Origin: Bombus terrestris
Taxonomy: Eukaryota > Arthropoda > Insecta > Hymenoptera > Apidae
Assembly (NCBI RefSeq): GCF_910591885.1
Contig: NW_025963549.1
Span: 3,906,001 to 3,970,000 of the forward strand
Length of the DNA: 64,000 nt
Direction of reading: 5' to 3'
In this document: piece after piece, positions 38,930 to 51,500 of the stretch
How positions within the stretch are numbered: position 1 is the stretch's first letter
Layout: each line of letters starts with the position of its first letter
Program-made: the position numbers and the translations under genes
The notes under the pieces: model-generated
Seen by the model: only the letters and a program-made list of their open reading frames with translations
What the model was told of the DNA's origin: nothing
The model's database searches: none

Positions 38930-41900
38930 GTTTGGCACATAGGGACATTGAAATATTCGCACCAGCTCGAGGAACCGCAAGTATTTATCGAATTGCGTAC
39001 TGACAAAATTTTAGAGTTTACCAATAGTTTTACATAAATAGTAATATTTCCACATACTACAGTGCAACGTGTGGTCCGAAATTGCTGACAAAATTTGGCA
39101 ATAACAGGAAATACATGCAAGGCAATATAAGGTATATGTATAGCTTGGAAATTGTAATCGTTGCTCGCTCGCTCCGCTCGCTCGTATAAATCTAGTCCAA
39201 CCTCACAACCGATCCGACACGTTAGCAAATTTGAAATAAGTCGCCTCCTTATCGAATAACGAACGTAAGAGGGATTGGTTTTAGGTTAGGCTATAGTTTT
39301 CGAGGGAGCACAGCGAGCGAGGGACGCGTAAAGGTGTGTCACAAACCAACGGTTTGGCACATAGGGACATTGAAATATTCGCACCATCCCGAGGAGCCGG
39401 AAGTCTTTATCGAACTGCGTACTGTCCAAAGTTTACAGTTTATCACTAGTTTTACATAAATAGTAATATTTCCACATACTACAGTGCAACGTGTGGTCCG
39501 AAATTGCTGACAAAATTTGGCAATAACAGGAAATACATGCAAGGCAATATAAGGTATATGTATAGCTTGGAAATTGTAATCGTTGCTCGCTCGCTCCGCT
39601 CGCTCGTAAAAATCTAGTCCGACCTCACTACCGATCCGACACGTTTGCAAATTTGAAATTAGTCGCCTCCTTATCGAATAACGAACTCAAGAGGGATTGG
39701 TTTTAGGTTAGGCTATAGTTTTCGAGCGAGCGCAGCGAGCGAGGGACGCGTAAAGGTGTGTCACAAACCAACGGTTTGGCACATAGGGACATTGAAATAT
39801 TCGCACCATCCCGAGGAGCCGGAAGTCTTTATCGAACTGCGTACTGTCCAAAGTTTACAGTTTATCACTAGTTTTACATAAATAGTAATATTTCCACATA
39901 GTACAGTGCAACGTGTGGTCCGAAATCGCTGACATAATTAGGCAATAACAGGAAATATATGCAAGGCAATATAAGGTATATGTATAGCGTGGAAATTGTA
40001 ATCGTTGCTCGCTCGCTCCGCTCGCTCGTAAAAATCTAGTCCAACCTTACAACCGATCCGACACGTTAGTAAATTTGAAATAAGTCGCCTCCTTATCGAA
40101 TAACGAATGCAAGAGGGACTGGTTTTAGGTTAGGCTATATTTTTCGAGCGAGCGCAGCGAGCGAGGGACGCGTAAAGGTGTGTCACAAACCAACGGTTTG
40201 GCACATAGGGAAATTGAAATATTCGCACCAGCCCGAGGAGCCGGAAGTCTTTATCGAATTGCGTACTGACGAAAGTTTACAGTTTATCAATAATTTTACA
40301 TAAATAGTAATATTTCCACATAGTACAGTGCAACGTGTGGTCCGAAATCGCTGACAAAATTAGGCAATAACGGGAAATATATGCAAGGCAATATAAGGTG
40401 TATGTATAGCTTGGAAATTGTAATCGTTGCTCGCTCGCTCCGCTCGCTCTTAAAAATCTAGTCCGACCTCACAACCGATCCGACACGTTAGCAAATTTGA
40501 AATAAGTCGCCTCCTTATCGAATAACGAACGCAAGAGGGATTGTCTTTAGGTTAGGCTATAGTTTTCGAGCGAGCGCAGCGAGCGAGGGACGCGTAAATG
40601 TGTGTCACAAACCAACGGTTTGGCACATAGGGACATTGAAATATTAGCACCAGCTCGAGGAACCGCAAGTATTTATCGAATTGCGTACTGACAAAAGTTT
40701 ACAGTTTACCAATAGTTTTACATAAATTGTAATATTTCCACATACTACAGTGCAACGTGTGGTCCGAAATTGCTGACAAAATTTGGCAATAACAGGAAAT
40801 ACATGCAAGGCAATATAAGGTATATGTATAGCTTGGAAATTGTAATCGTTGCTCGCTCGCTCCGCTCGCTCGTATAAATCTAGTCCAACCTCACAACCGA
40901 TCCGACACGTTAGAAAAATTTGAAATAAGTCGCCTCCTTATCGAATAACGAACGTAAGAGGGATTGGTTTTAGGTTAGGCTATAGTTTTCGAGGGAGCAC
41001 AGCGAGCGAGGGACGCGTAAAGGTGTGTCACAAACCAACGGTTTGGCACATAGGGACATTGAAATATTCGCACCATCCCGAGGAGCCGGAAGTCTTTATC
41101 GAACTGCGTACTGTCCAAAGTTTACAGTTTATCACTAGTTTTACATAAATAGTAATATTTCCACATAGTACAGTGCAACGTGTGGTCCGAAATCGCTGAC
41201 AAAATTAGGCACTAACAGGAAATATATGCAAGGCAATATAAGGTATATGTATAGCTTGGAAATTGTAATCGTTGCTCGCTCGCTCCGCTCGCTCGTAAAA
41301 ATCTAGTCCGACCTCACAACCGATCCGACACGTTAGCAAATATGAAATAAGTCGCCTCCTTATCGAATAACGAACGCAGGAGGGATTGGTTTTAGGTTAG
41401 GCTATATTTTTCGGGCGAGCGCAGCGAGCGAGGGTCGCGTAAATGTGTGTCACAATCCAACGGTTTGGCACATAGGGACATTGAAATATTCGCACCAGCT
41501 CGAGGAACCGCAAGTATTTATCGAATTGCGTACTGACAAAATTTTAGAGTTTACCAATAGTTTTACATAAATAGTAATATTTCCACATACTCCAGTGCAA
41601 CGTGTGGTCCGAAATTGCTGACAAAATTTGGCAATAACAGGAAATACATGCAAGGCAATATAAGGTATATGTATAGCTTGGAAATTGTAATCGTTGCTCG
41701 CTCGCTCCGCTCGCTCGTATAAATCTAGTCCAACCTCACAACCGATCCGACACGTTAGCAAATTTGAAATAAGTCGCCTCCTTATCGAATAACGAACGTA
41801 AGAGGGATTGGTTTTAGGTTAGGCTATAGTTTTCGAGGGAGCACAGCGAGCGAGGGACGCGTAAAGTTGTGTCACAAACCAACGGTTTGGCACATAGGGA

Positions 41901-44020
41901 CATTGAAATATTCGCACCATCCCGAGGAGCCGGAAGTCTTTATCGAACTGCGTACTGTCCAAAGTTTACAGTTTATCACTAGTTTTACATAAATAGTAAT
42001 ATTTCCACATACTACAGTGCAACGTGTGGTCCGAAATTGCTGACAAAATTTGGCAATAACAGGAAATACATGCAAGGCAATATAAGGTATATGTATAGCT
42101 TGGAAATTGTAATCGTTGCTCGCTCGCTCCGCTCGCTCGTAAAAATCTAGTCCGACCTCACTACCGATCCGACACGTTTGCAAATTTGAAATTAGTCGCC
42201 TCCTTATCGAATAACGAACTCAAGAGGGATTGGTTTTAGGTTAGGCTATAGTTTTCGAGCGAGCGCAGCGAGCGAGGGACGCGTAAAGGTGTGTCACAAA
42301 CCAACGGTTTGGCACATAGGGACATTGAAATATTCGCACCATCCCGAGGAGCCGGAAGTCTTTATCGAACTGCGTACTGTCCAAAGTTTACAGTTTATCA
42401 CTAGTTTTACATAAATAGTAATATTTCCACATAGTACAGTGCAACGTGTGGTCCGAAATCGCTGACATAATTAGGCAATAACAGGAAATATATGCAAGGC
42501 AATATAAGGTATATGTATAGCGTGGAAATTGTAATCGCTGCTCGCTCGCTCCGCTCGCTCGTAAAAATCTAGTCCAACCTTACAACCGATCCGACACGTT
42601 AGTAAATTTGAAATAAGTCGCCTCCTTATCGAATAACGAATGCAAGAGGGACTGGTTTTAGGTTAGGCTATATTTTTCGAGCGAGCGCAGCGAGCGAGGG
42701 ACGCGTAAAGGTGTGTCACAAACCAACGGTTTGGCACATAGGGAAATTGAAATATTCGCACCAGCCCGAGGAGCCGGAAGTCTTTATCGAATTGCGTACT
42801 GACGAAAGTTTACAGTTTATCAATAATTTTACATAAATAGTAATATTTCCACATAGTACAGTGCAACGTGTGGTCCGAAATCGCTGACAAAATTAGGCAA
42901 TAACGGGAAATATATGCAAGGCAATATAAGGTGTATGTATAGCTTGGAAATTGTAATCGTTGCTCGCTCGCTCCGCTCGCTCTTAAAAATCTAGTCCGAC
43001 CTCACAACCGATCCGACACGTTAGCAAATTTGAAATAAGTCGCCTCCTTATCGAATAACGAACGCAAGAGGGATTGTCTTTAGGTTAGGCTATAGTTTTC
43101 GAGCGAGCGCAGCGAGCGAGGGACGCGTAAATGTGTGTCACAAACCAACGGTTTGGCACATAGGGACATTGAAATATTAGCACCAGCTCGAGGAACCGCA
43201 AGTATTTATCGAATTGCGTACTGACAAAAGTTTACAGTTTACCAATAGTTTTACATAAATTGTAATATTTCCACATACTACAGTGCAACGTGTGGTCCGA
43301 AATTGCTGACAAAATTTGGCAATAACAGGAAATACATGCAAGGCAATATAAGGTATATGTATAGCTTGGAAATTGTAATCGTTGCTCGCTCGCTCCGCTC
43401 GCTCGTATAAATCTAGTCCAACCTCACAACCGATCCGACACGTTAGCAAATTTGAAATAAGTCGCCTCCTTATCGAATAACGAACGTAAGAGGGATTGGT
43501 TTTAGGTTAGGCTATAGTTTTCGAGGGAGCACAGCGAGCGAGGGACGCGTAAAGGTGTGTCACAAACCAACGGTTTGGCACATAGGGACATTGAAATATT
43601 CGCACCATCCCGAGGAGCCGGAAGTCTTTATCGAACTGCGTACTGTCCAAAGTTTACAGTTTATCACTAGTTTTACATAAATAGTAATATTTCCACATAG
43701 TACAGTGCAACGTGTGGTCCCAAATCGCTGACAAAATTAGGCACTAACAGGAAATATATGCAAGGCAATATAAGGTATATGTATAGCTTGGAAATTGTAA
43801 TCGTTGCTCGCTCGCTCCGCTCGCTCGTAAAAATCTAGTCCGACCTCACAACCGATCCGACACGTTAGCAAATATGAAATAAGTCGCCTCCTTATCGAAT
43901 AACGAACGCAGGAGGGATTGGTTTTAGGTTAGGCTATATTTTTCGAGCGAGCGCAGCGAGCGAGGGTCGCGTAAATGTGTGTCACAATCCAACGGTTTGG
44001 CACATAGGGACATTGAAATA
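38930..44020. repeat. 6-unit higher-order repeat, 2533/2532 bp, two copies
   Basis: Copy 1 starts near 38930 and copy 2 near 41463; the match runs to about 44020. Markers include AAAATTTTAGAG (39005 and 41538), GTAATATTTCCACATACT with CTACCGATCC (39629 and 42162), GGGAAATTG (40209 and 42742), GGCACTAACAGG (41208 and 43741) and CGCAGGAGGG (41376 and 43909). The spacing is one base over six units because copy 1 contains the extra A near 40913. The unit at 39239-39660 and its copy at 41772-42193 are clear mosaics of two subfamilies. Confidence 0.88.
40913..40917. other. 1-bp insertion (extra A)
   Basis: GTTAGAAAAATTTG here has one A more than the closest variant GTTAGAAAATTTG. This makes unit 97 (40528-40950) 423 bp. 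It lies in a homopolymer, so a sequencing or assembly error is possible. Confidence 0.85.
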
Positions 44021-47000
44021 TTCGCACCAGCCCGAGGAGCCGGAAGCCTTTATCGAATAGCGTACTGACGAAAGTTTACAGTTTACCAATAGTTTTACAT
44101 AAAGAGTAATATTTCCACATAGTACGGTGCAATGTGTGGTCCGAAATCGCTGACAAAATTAGGCAATAACAGGAAATATATGCAAGGCAATATAAGGTAT
44201 ATGTATAGCGTGGAAATTGTAATCGTTGCTCGCTCGCTCCGATCGCTCATAAAAATCTAGTCCAACCTCACAACCGATCCGACACGTTAGCAAATTTGAA
44301 ATAAGTCGCCTCCTTATCGAATAACGAACGCAAGAGGGATTGGTTCTGGGTTAGGCTATAGTTTTCGAGCGGGCGCAGCGAGCGAGGGACGCGTAAAGGT
44401 GTGTCACAAACCAACGGTTTGGCACATAGGGAAATTGAAATATTCGCACCAGCCCGAGGAGCCGGAAGTCTTTATCGAATTGCGTACTGACGAAAGTTTA
44501 CAGTTTATCAATAATTTTACATAAATAGTAATATTTCCACATAGTACAGTGCAACATGTGGTCCGAAATCGCTGACAAAATTAGGCAATAACGGGAAACA
44601 TATGCAAGGCAATATAAGGTGTATGTATAGCTTGGAAATTGTAATCGTTGCTCGCTCGCTCCGCTCGCTCTTAAAAATCTAGTCCGACCTCACAACCGAT
44701 CCGACACGTTAGCAAATTTGAAATAAGTCGCCTCCTTATCGAATAACGAACGCAAGAGGGATTGTCTTTAGGTTAGGCTATAGTTTTCGAGCGAGCGCAG
44801 CGAGCGAGGGACGCGTAAATGTGTGTCACAAACCAACGGTTTGGCACATAGGGACATTGAAATATTAGCACCAGCTCGAGGAACCGCAAGTATTTATCGA
44901 ATTGCGTACTGACAAAAGTTTACAGTTTACCAATAGTTTTACATAAATTGTAATATTTCCACATACTACAGTGCAACGTGTGGTCCGAAATTGCTGACAA
45001 AATTTGGCAATAACAGGAAATACATGCAAGGCAATATAAGGTATATGTATAGCTTGGAAATTGTAATCGTTGCTCGCTCGCTCCGCTCGCTCGTATAAAT
45101 CTAGCCCAACCACACAACCGATCCGACACGTTAGCAAATTTGAAATAAGTCGCCTCATTATCGAATAACGAACGTAAGAGGGATTGGTTTTAGGTTAGGC
45201 TATAGTTTTCGAGGGAGCACAGCGAGCGAGGGACGCGTAAAGGTGTGTCACAAACCAACGGTTTGGCACATAGGGACATTGAAATATTCGCACCAGCCTG
45301 AGGAGCCGGAAGTCTTTATCGAACTGCGTACTGACAAAAGTTTACAGTTTATCAATATTTTTACATAAATAGTAATAATTCCACATAGTACAGTGCAACG
45401 TGTGGTCCGAAATCGCTGACAAAATTAGGCAATAACAGGAAATATATGCAAGGTTATATAAGGTATATGTATAGCTTGGAAATTGTAATCGTTGCTCGCT
45501 CGCTCCGCTCGATCGTATAAATCTAGTCCAACCTCACAACCGATCCGACACGTTAGCAAATTTGAAATAAGTCGCCTCCTTATCGAATAACGAACGTAAG
45601 AGGGATTGGTTTTAGGTTAGGCTATAGTTTTCGAGGGAGCACAGCGAGCGAGGGACGCGTAAATGTGTGTCACAATCCAACGGTTTGGCACATAGGGACA
45701 TTGAAATATTCGCACCAGCCCGAGGAGCCGGAAGCCTTTATCGAATAGCGTACTGACGAAAGTTTACAGTTTACCAATAGTTTTACATAAATAGTAATAT
45801 TTCCACATAGTACGGTGCAATGTGTGGTCCGAAATCGCTGACAAAATTAGGCAGTAACAGGAAATATATGCAAGGCAATATAAGGTATATGTATAGCGTT
45901 GAAATTGTAATCGTTGCTCGCTCGCTCCGCTCGCTCATAAAAATCTAGTCCAACCTCACAACCGATCCGACACGTTAGCAAATTTGAAATAAGTCGCCTC
46001 CTTATCGAATAACGAACGTAAGAGGGATTGGTTTTAGCTTAGGCTATAGTATTCGAGCGAGCGCAGCGAGCGAGGGACGCGTAAAGGTGTGTCACAAACC
46101 AACGGTTTGGCACATAGGGACATTGAAATATTGGCACCAGCCCGAGGAACCGCAAGTCTTTATCGAATTGCGTACTGGCAAAAGTTTACAGTTTATCACT
46201 AGTTTTACATAAATAATAATATTTCCACATAGTACAGTGCAATGTGTGGTCCGAAATCGCTGACAAAATTAGGCAATAACAGGAAATATATGCAAGGCAA
46301 TATAAGGTATATGTATAGCTTGGAAATTGTAATCGTTGCTCGCTCGCTCCGCTCGCTCGTAAAAATCTAGTCCGAACTCACAACCGATCCGACACGTTAG
46401 CAAATATGAAATAAGTCGCCTCCTTATCGAATAACGAACGCAGGATGGATTGGTTTTAGGTTAGGCTATATTTTTCGAGCGAGCGCAGCGAGCGAGGTTC
46501 GCGTAAATGTGTGTCACAATCCAACGGTTTGGCACATAGGGACATTGAAATATTCGCACCAGCCCGAGGAGCCGGAAGCCTTTATCGAATAGCGTACTGA
46601 CGAAAGTTTACAGTTTCTCAATAGTTTTACATAAATAGTAATATTTCCACATAGTACAGTGCAACTTGTGTTCCGAAATCGCTGACAAAATTAGGCAATA
46701 ACAGGAAATATATGCAAGGCAATATAAGGTATATGTATAGCTTGGAAATTGTAATCGTTGCTCGCTCGCTCCGCTCGCTCGTAAAAATCTAGTCCGACCT
46801 CACAACCGATCCGACACGTTAGCAAATTTGAAATAAGTCGCCTCCTTATCGAATAACGAACGCAAGAGGGATTGGTTCTGGGTTAGGCTATAGTTTTCGA
46901 GCGAGCGCAGCGAGCGAGGGACGCGTAAAGGTGTGTCACAAACCAACGGTTTGGCACATAGGGACATTGAAATATTCGCACCAGCCCGAAGAGCCGGAAG

Positions 47001-48546
47001 TCTTTATCGAACTGCCTACTGACAAAAGTTTACAGTTTATCAATAGTTTCACATAAATAGTAATAATTCCACATAGTACAGTGCAACGTGTGGTCCGAAA
47101 TCGCTGACAAAATTAGGCAATAACAGGAAATATATGCAAGGCAATATAAGGTATATGTATAGCTTGGAAATTGTAATCTTTGCTCGCTCGCTCCGCTCGC
47201 TCGTAAAAATCTAGTCCGACCTCACAACCGATCCGACACGTTAGCAAATTTGAAATTAGTCGCCTCCTTATCGAATAACGAACTCAAGAGGGATTGGTTT
47301 TAGGTTAGGCTATAGTTTTCGAGCGAGCGCAGCGAGCGAGGGACGCGTAAACGTGTGTCACAAACCAACGGTTTGGCACATAGGGACATTGAAATGTTCG
47401 CACCATCCCGAGGAGCCGGAAGTCTTTATCGAACTGCGTACTGTCCAAAGTTTACAGTTTATCACTAGTTTTACATAAATAGTAATATTTCCACATAGTA
47501 CAGTGCAACGTGTGTTCCGAAATCGCTGACATAATTAGGCAATAACAGGAAATATATGCAAGCCAATATAAGGTATATGTATAGCGTGGAAATTGTAATC
47601 GTTGCTCGCTCGCTCCGCTCGCTCGTAAAAATCTAGTCCAACCTTACAACCGATCCGACACGTTAGTAAATTTGAAATAAGTCGCCTCCTTATCGAATAA
47701 CGAATGCAAGAGGGACTGGTTTTAGGTTAGGATATATTTTTCGAGCGAGCGCAGCGAACGAGGGACGCGTAAAGGTGTGTCACAAACCAACTTTTTGGCA
47801 CATAGGGACATTGAAATATTCGCACCAGCCCGAGGAGCCGGAAGTCTTTATCGAATTGCGTACTGACGATAGTTTACAGTTTATCAATAATTTTACATAA
47901 ATAGTAATATTTCCACATAGTACAGTGCAACATGTGGTCCGAAATCGCTGACAAAATTAGGCAATAACGGGAAATATATGCAAGGCAATATAAGGTGTAT
48001 GTATAGCTTGGAAATTGTAATCGTTGCTCGCTCGCTCCGCTCGCTCTTAAAAATCTAGTCCGACCTCACAACCGATCCGACACGTTAGCAAATTTGAAAT
48101 AAGTCGCCTCCTTATCGAATAACGAAAGCAAGAGGGATTGTCTTTAGGTTAGGCTATAGTTTTCGAGCGAGCGCAGCGAGCGAGGGACACGTAAAGGTGT
48201 GTCACAAACCAACGGTTTGGCACATAGGGACATTGAAATATTCGCACCAGCTCGAGGAACCGCAAGTATTTATCGAATTGCGTACTGACAAAAGTTTACA
48301 GTTTACCAATAGCTTTACATAAATAGTAATATTTCCACATACTACAGTGCAACGTGTGGTCCGAAATTGCTGACAAAATTTGTCAATAACAGGAAATACA
48401 TGCAAGGCAATATAAGGTATATGTATAGCTTGGAAATTGTAATCGTTGCTCGCTCGCTCCGCTCGCTCGTATAAATCTAGTCCAACCTCACAACCGCTCC
48501 GACACGTTAGCAAATTTGTAATAAGTCGCCTCCTTATCGAATAACG
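43483..48546. repeat. 12-unit higher-order repeat, 5064 bp, copy 1
   Basis: Units 104-115 pair with units 116-127 (48547-53610). Unit 106 (44327-44748) is a hybrid: its left part (GGTTCTGGG) matches unit 118 and its right part (GGGAAATTG, ACGGGAAACATATG) matches unit 119. Units 108-109 (45171-46014) have no partner in copy 2. The remaining units pair in order: 104/116, 105/117, 107/120, 110/121, 111/122, 112/123, 113/124, 114/126 and 115/127. The offset therefore steps through 5064, 5486, 4642 and back to 5064. Confidence 0.83.
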
Positions 48547-51500
48547 AACGTAAGAGGGATTGGTTTTAGGTTAGGCTATAGTTTTCGAGGGAGCACAGCG
48601 AGCGAGGGACGCGTAAAGGTGTGTCACAAACCAACGGTTTGGCACATAGGGACATTGAAATATTCGCACCATCCCGAGGAGCCGGAAGTCTTTATCGAAC
48701 TGCGTACTGTCCAAAGTTTACAGTTTATCACTAGTTTTACATAAATAGTAATATTTCCACATAGTACAGTGCAACGTGTGGTCCGAAATCGCTGACAAAA
48801 TTAGGCACTAACAGGAAATATATGCAAGGCAATATAAGGTATATGTATAGCTTGGAAATTGTAATCGTTGCTCGCTCGCTCCGCTCGCTCGTAAAAATCT
48901 AGTCCGACCTCACAACCGATCTGACACGTTAGCAAATATGAAATAAGTCGCCTCCTTATCGAATAACGAACGCAGGAGGGATTGGTTTTAGGTTAGGCTA
49001 TATTTTTCGAGCGAGCGAGGCGAGCGAGGGACGCGTAAATGTGTGTCACAATCCAACGGTTTGGCACATAGGGACATTGAAATATTCGCACCAGCCCGAG
49101 GAGCCGGAAGCCTTTATCGAATAGCGTACTGACGAAAGTTTACAGTTTACCAATAGTTTTACATAAATAGTAATATTTCCACATAGTACGGTGCAATGTG
49201 TGGTCCGAAATCGCTGACAAAATTAGGCAATAACAGGAAATATATGCAAGGCAATATAAGGTATATGTATAGCGTGGAAATTGTAATCGTTGCTCGCTCG
49301 CTCCGATCGCTCATAAAAATCTAGTCCAACCTCACAACCGACCCGACACGTTAGCAAATTTGAAATAAGTCGCCTCCTTATCGAATAACGAACGCAAGAG
49401 GGATTGGTTCTGGGTTAGGCTATAGTTTTCGAGCGAGCGCAGCGAGCGAGGGACGCGTAAAGGTGTGTCACAAACCAACGGTTTGGCACATAGGGACATT
49501 GAAATATTCGCACCATCCCGAGGAGCCGGAAGTCTTTATCGAACTGCGTACTGTCCAAAGTTTACAGTTTATCACTAGTTTTACATAAATAGTAATATTT
49601 CCACATAGTACAGTGCAACGTGTGGTCCGAAATCGCTGACATAATTAGGCAATAACAGGAAATATATGCAAGGCAATATAAGGTATATGTATAGCGTGGA
49701 AATTTTAATCGTTGCTCGCTCGCTCCGCTCGCTCGTAAAAATCTAGTCCAACCTTACAACCGATCCGACACGTTAGTAAATTTGAAATAAGTCGCCTCCT
49801 TATCGAATAATGAATGCAAGAGGGACTGGTTTTAGGTTAGGCTATATTTTTCGAGCGAGCGCAGCGAGCGAGGGACGCGTAAAGGTGTGTCACAAACCAA
49901 CGGTTTGGCACATAGGGAAATTGAAATATTCGCACCAGCCCGAGGAGCCGGGAGTCTTTATCGAATTGCGTACTGACGAAAGTTTACAGTTTATCAACAA
50001 TTTTACATAAATAGTAATATTTCCACATAGTACAGTGCAACATGTGGTCCGAAATCGCTGACAAAATTAGGCAATAACGGGAAATATACGCAAGGCAATA
50101 TAAGGTGTATGTATAGCGTGGAAATTGTAATCGTTGCTCGCTCGCTCCGATCGCTCATAAAAATCTAGTCCAACCTCACAACCGATCCGACACGTTAGCA
50201 AATTTGAAATAAGTCGCCTCCTTATCGAATAACGAACGCAAGAGGGATTGTCTTTAGGTTAGGCTATAGTTTTCGAGCGAGCGCAGCGAGCGAGGGACGC
50301 GTAAATGTGTGTCACAAACCAACGGTTTGGCACATAGGGACATTGAAATATTAGCACCAGCTCGAGGAACCGCAAGTATTTATCGAATTGCGTACTGACA
50401 AAAGTTTACAGTTTACCAATAGTTTTACATAAATTGTAATATTTCCACATACTACAGTGCAACGTGTGGTCCGAAATTACTGACAAAATTTGGCAATAAC
50501 AGGAAATACATGCAAGGCAATATAAGGTATATGTATAGCTTGGAAATTGTAATCGTTGCTCGCTCGCTCCGCTCGCTCGTATAAATCTAGCCCAACCACA
50601 CAACCGATCCGACACGTTAGCAAATTTGAAATAAGTCGCCTCATTATCGAATAACGAACGTAAGAGGGATTGGTTTTAGGTTAGGCTATAGTATTCGAGC
50701 GAGCGCAGCGAGCGAGGGACGCGTAAAGGTGTGTCACAAACCAACGGTTTGGCACATAGGGACATTGAAATATTGGCACCAGCCCGAGGAACCGCAAGTC
50801 TTTATCGAATTGCGTACTGGCAAAAGTTTACAGTTTATCACTAGTTTTACATAAATAATAATATTTCCACATAGTACAGTGCAATGTGTGGTCCGAAATC
50901 GCTGACAAAATTAGGCAATAACAGGAAATATATGCAAGGCAATATAAGGTATATGTATAGCTTGGAAATTGTAATCGTTGCTCGCTCGCTCCGCTCGCTC
51001 GTAAAAATCTAGTCCGAACTCACAACCGATCCGACACGTTAGCAAATATGAAATAAGTCGCCTCCTTATCGAATAACGAACGCAGGATGGATTGGTTTTA
51101 GGTTAGGCTATATTTTTCGAGCGAGCGCAGCGAGCGAGGTTCGCGTAAATGTGTGTCACAATCCAACGGTTTGGCACATAGGGACATTGAAATATTCGCA
51201 CCAGCCCGAGGAGCCGGAAGCCTTTATCGAATAGCGTACTGACGAAAGTTTACAGTTTATCAATAGTTTTACATAAATAGTAATATTTCCACATAGTACA
51301 GTGCAACTTGTGTTCCGAAATCGCTGACAAAATTAGGCAATAACAGGAAATATATGCAAGGCAATATAAGGTATATGTATAGCTTGGAAATTGTAATCGT
51401 TGCTCGCTCGCTCCGCTCGCTCGTAAAAATCTAGTCCGACCTCACAACCGATCCGACACGTTAGCAAATTTGAAATAAGTCGCCTCCTTATCGAATAACG

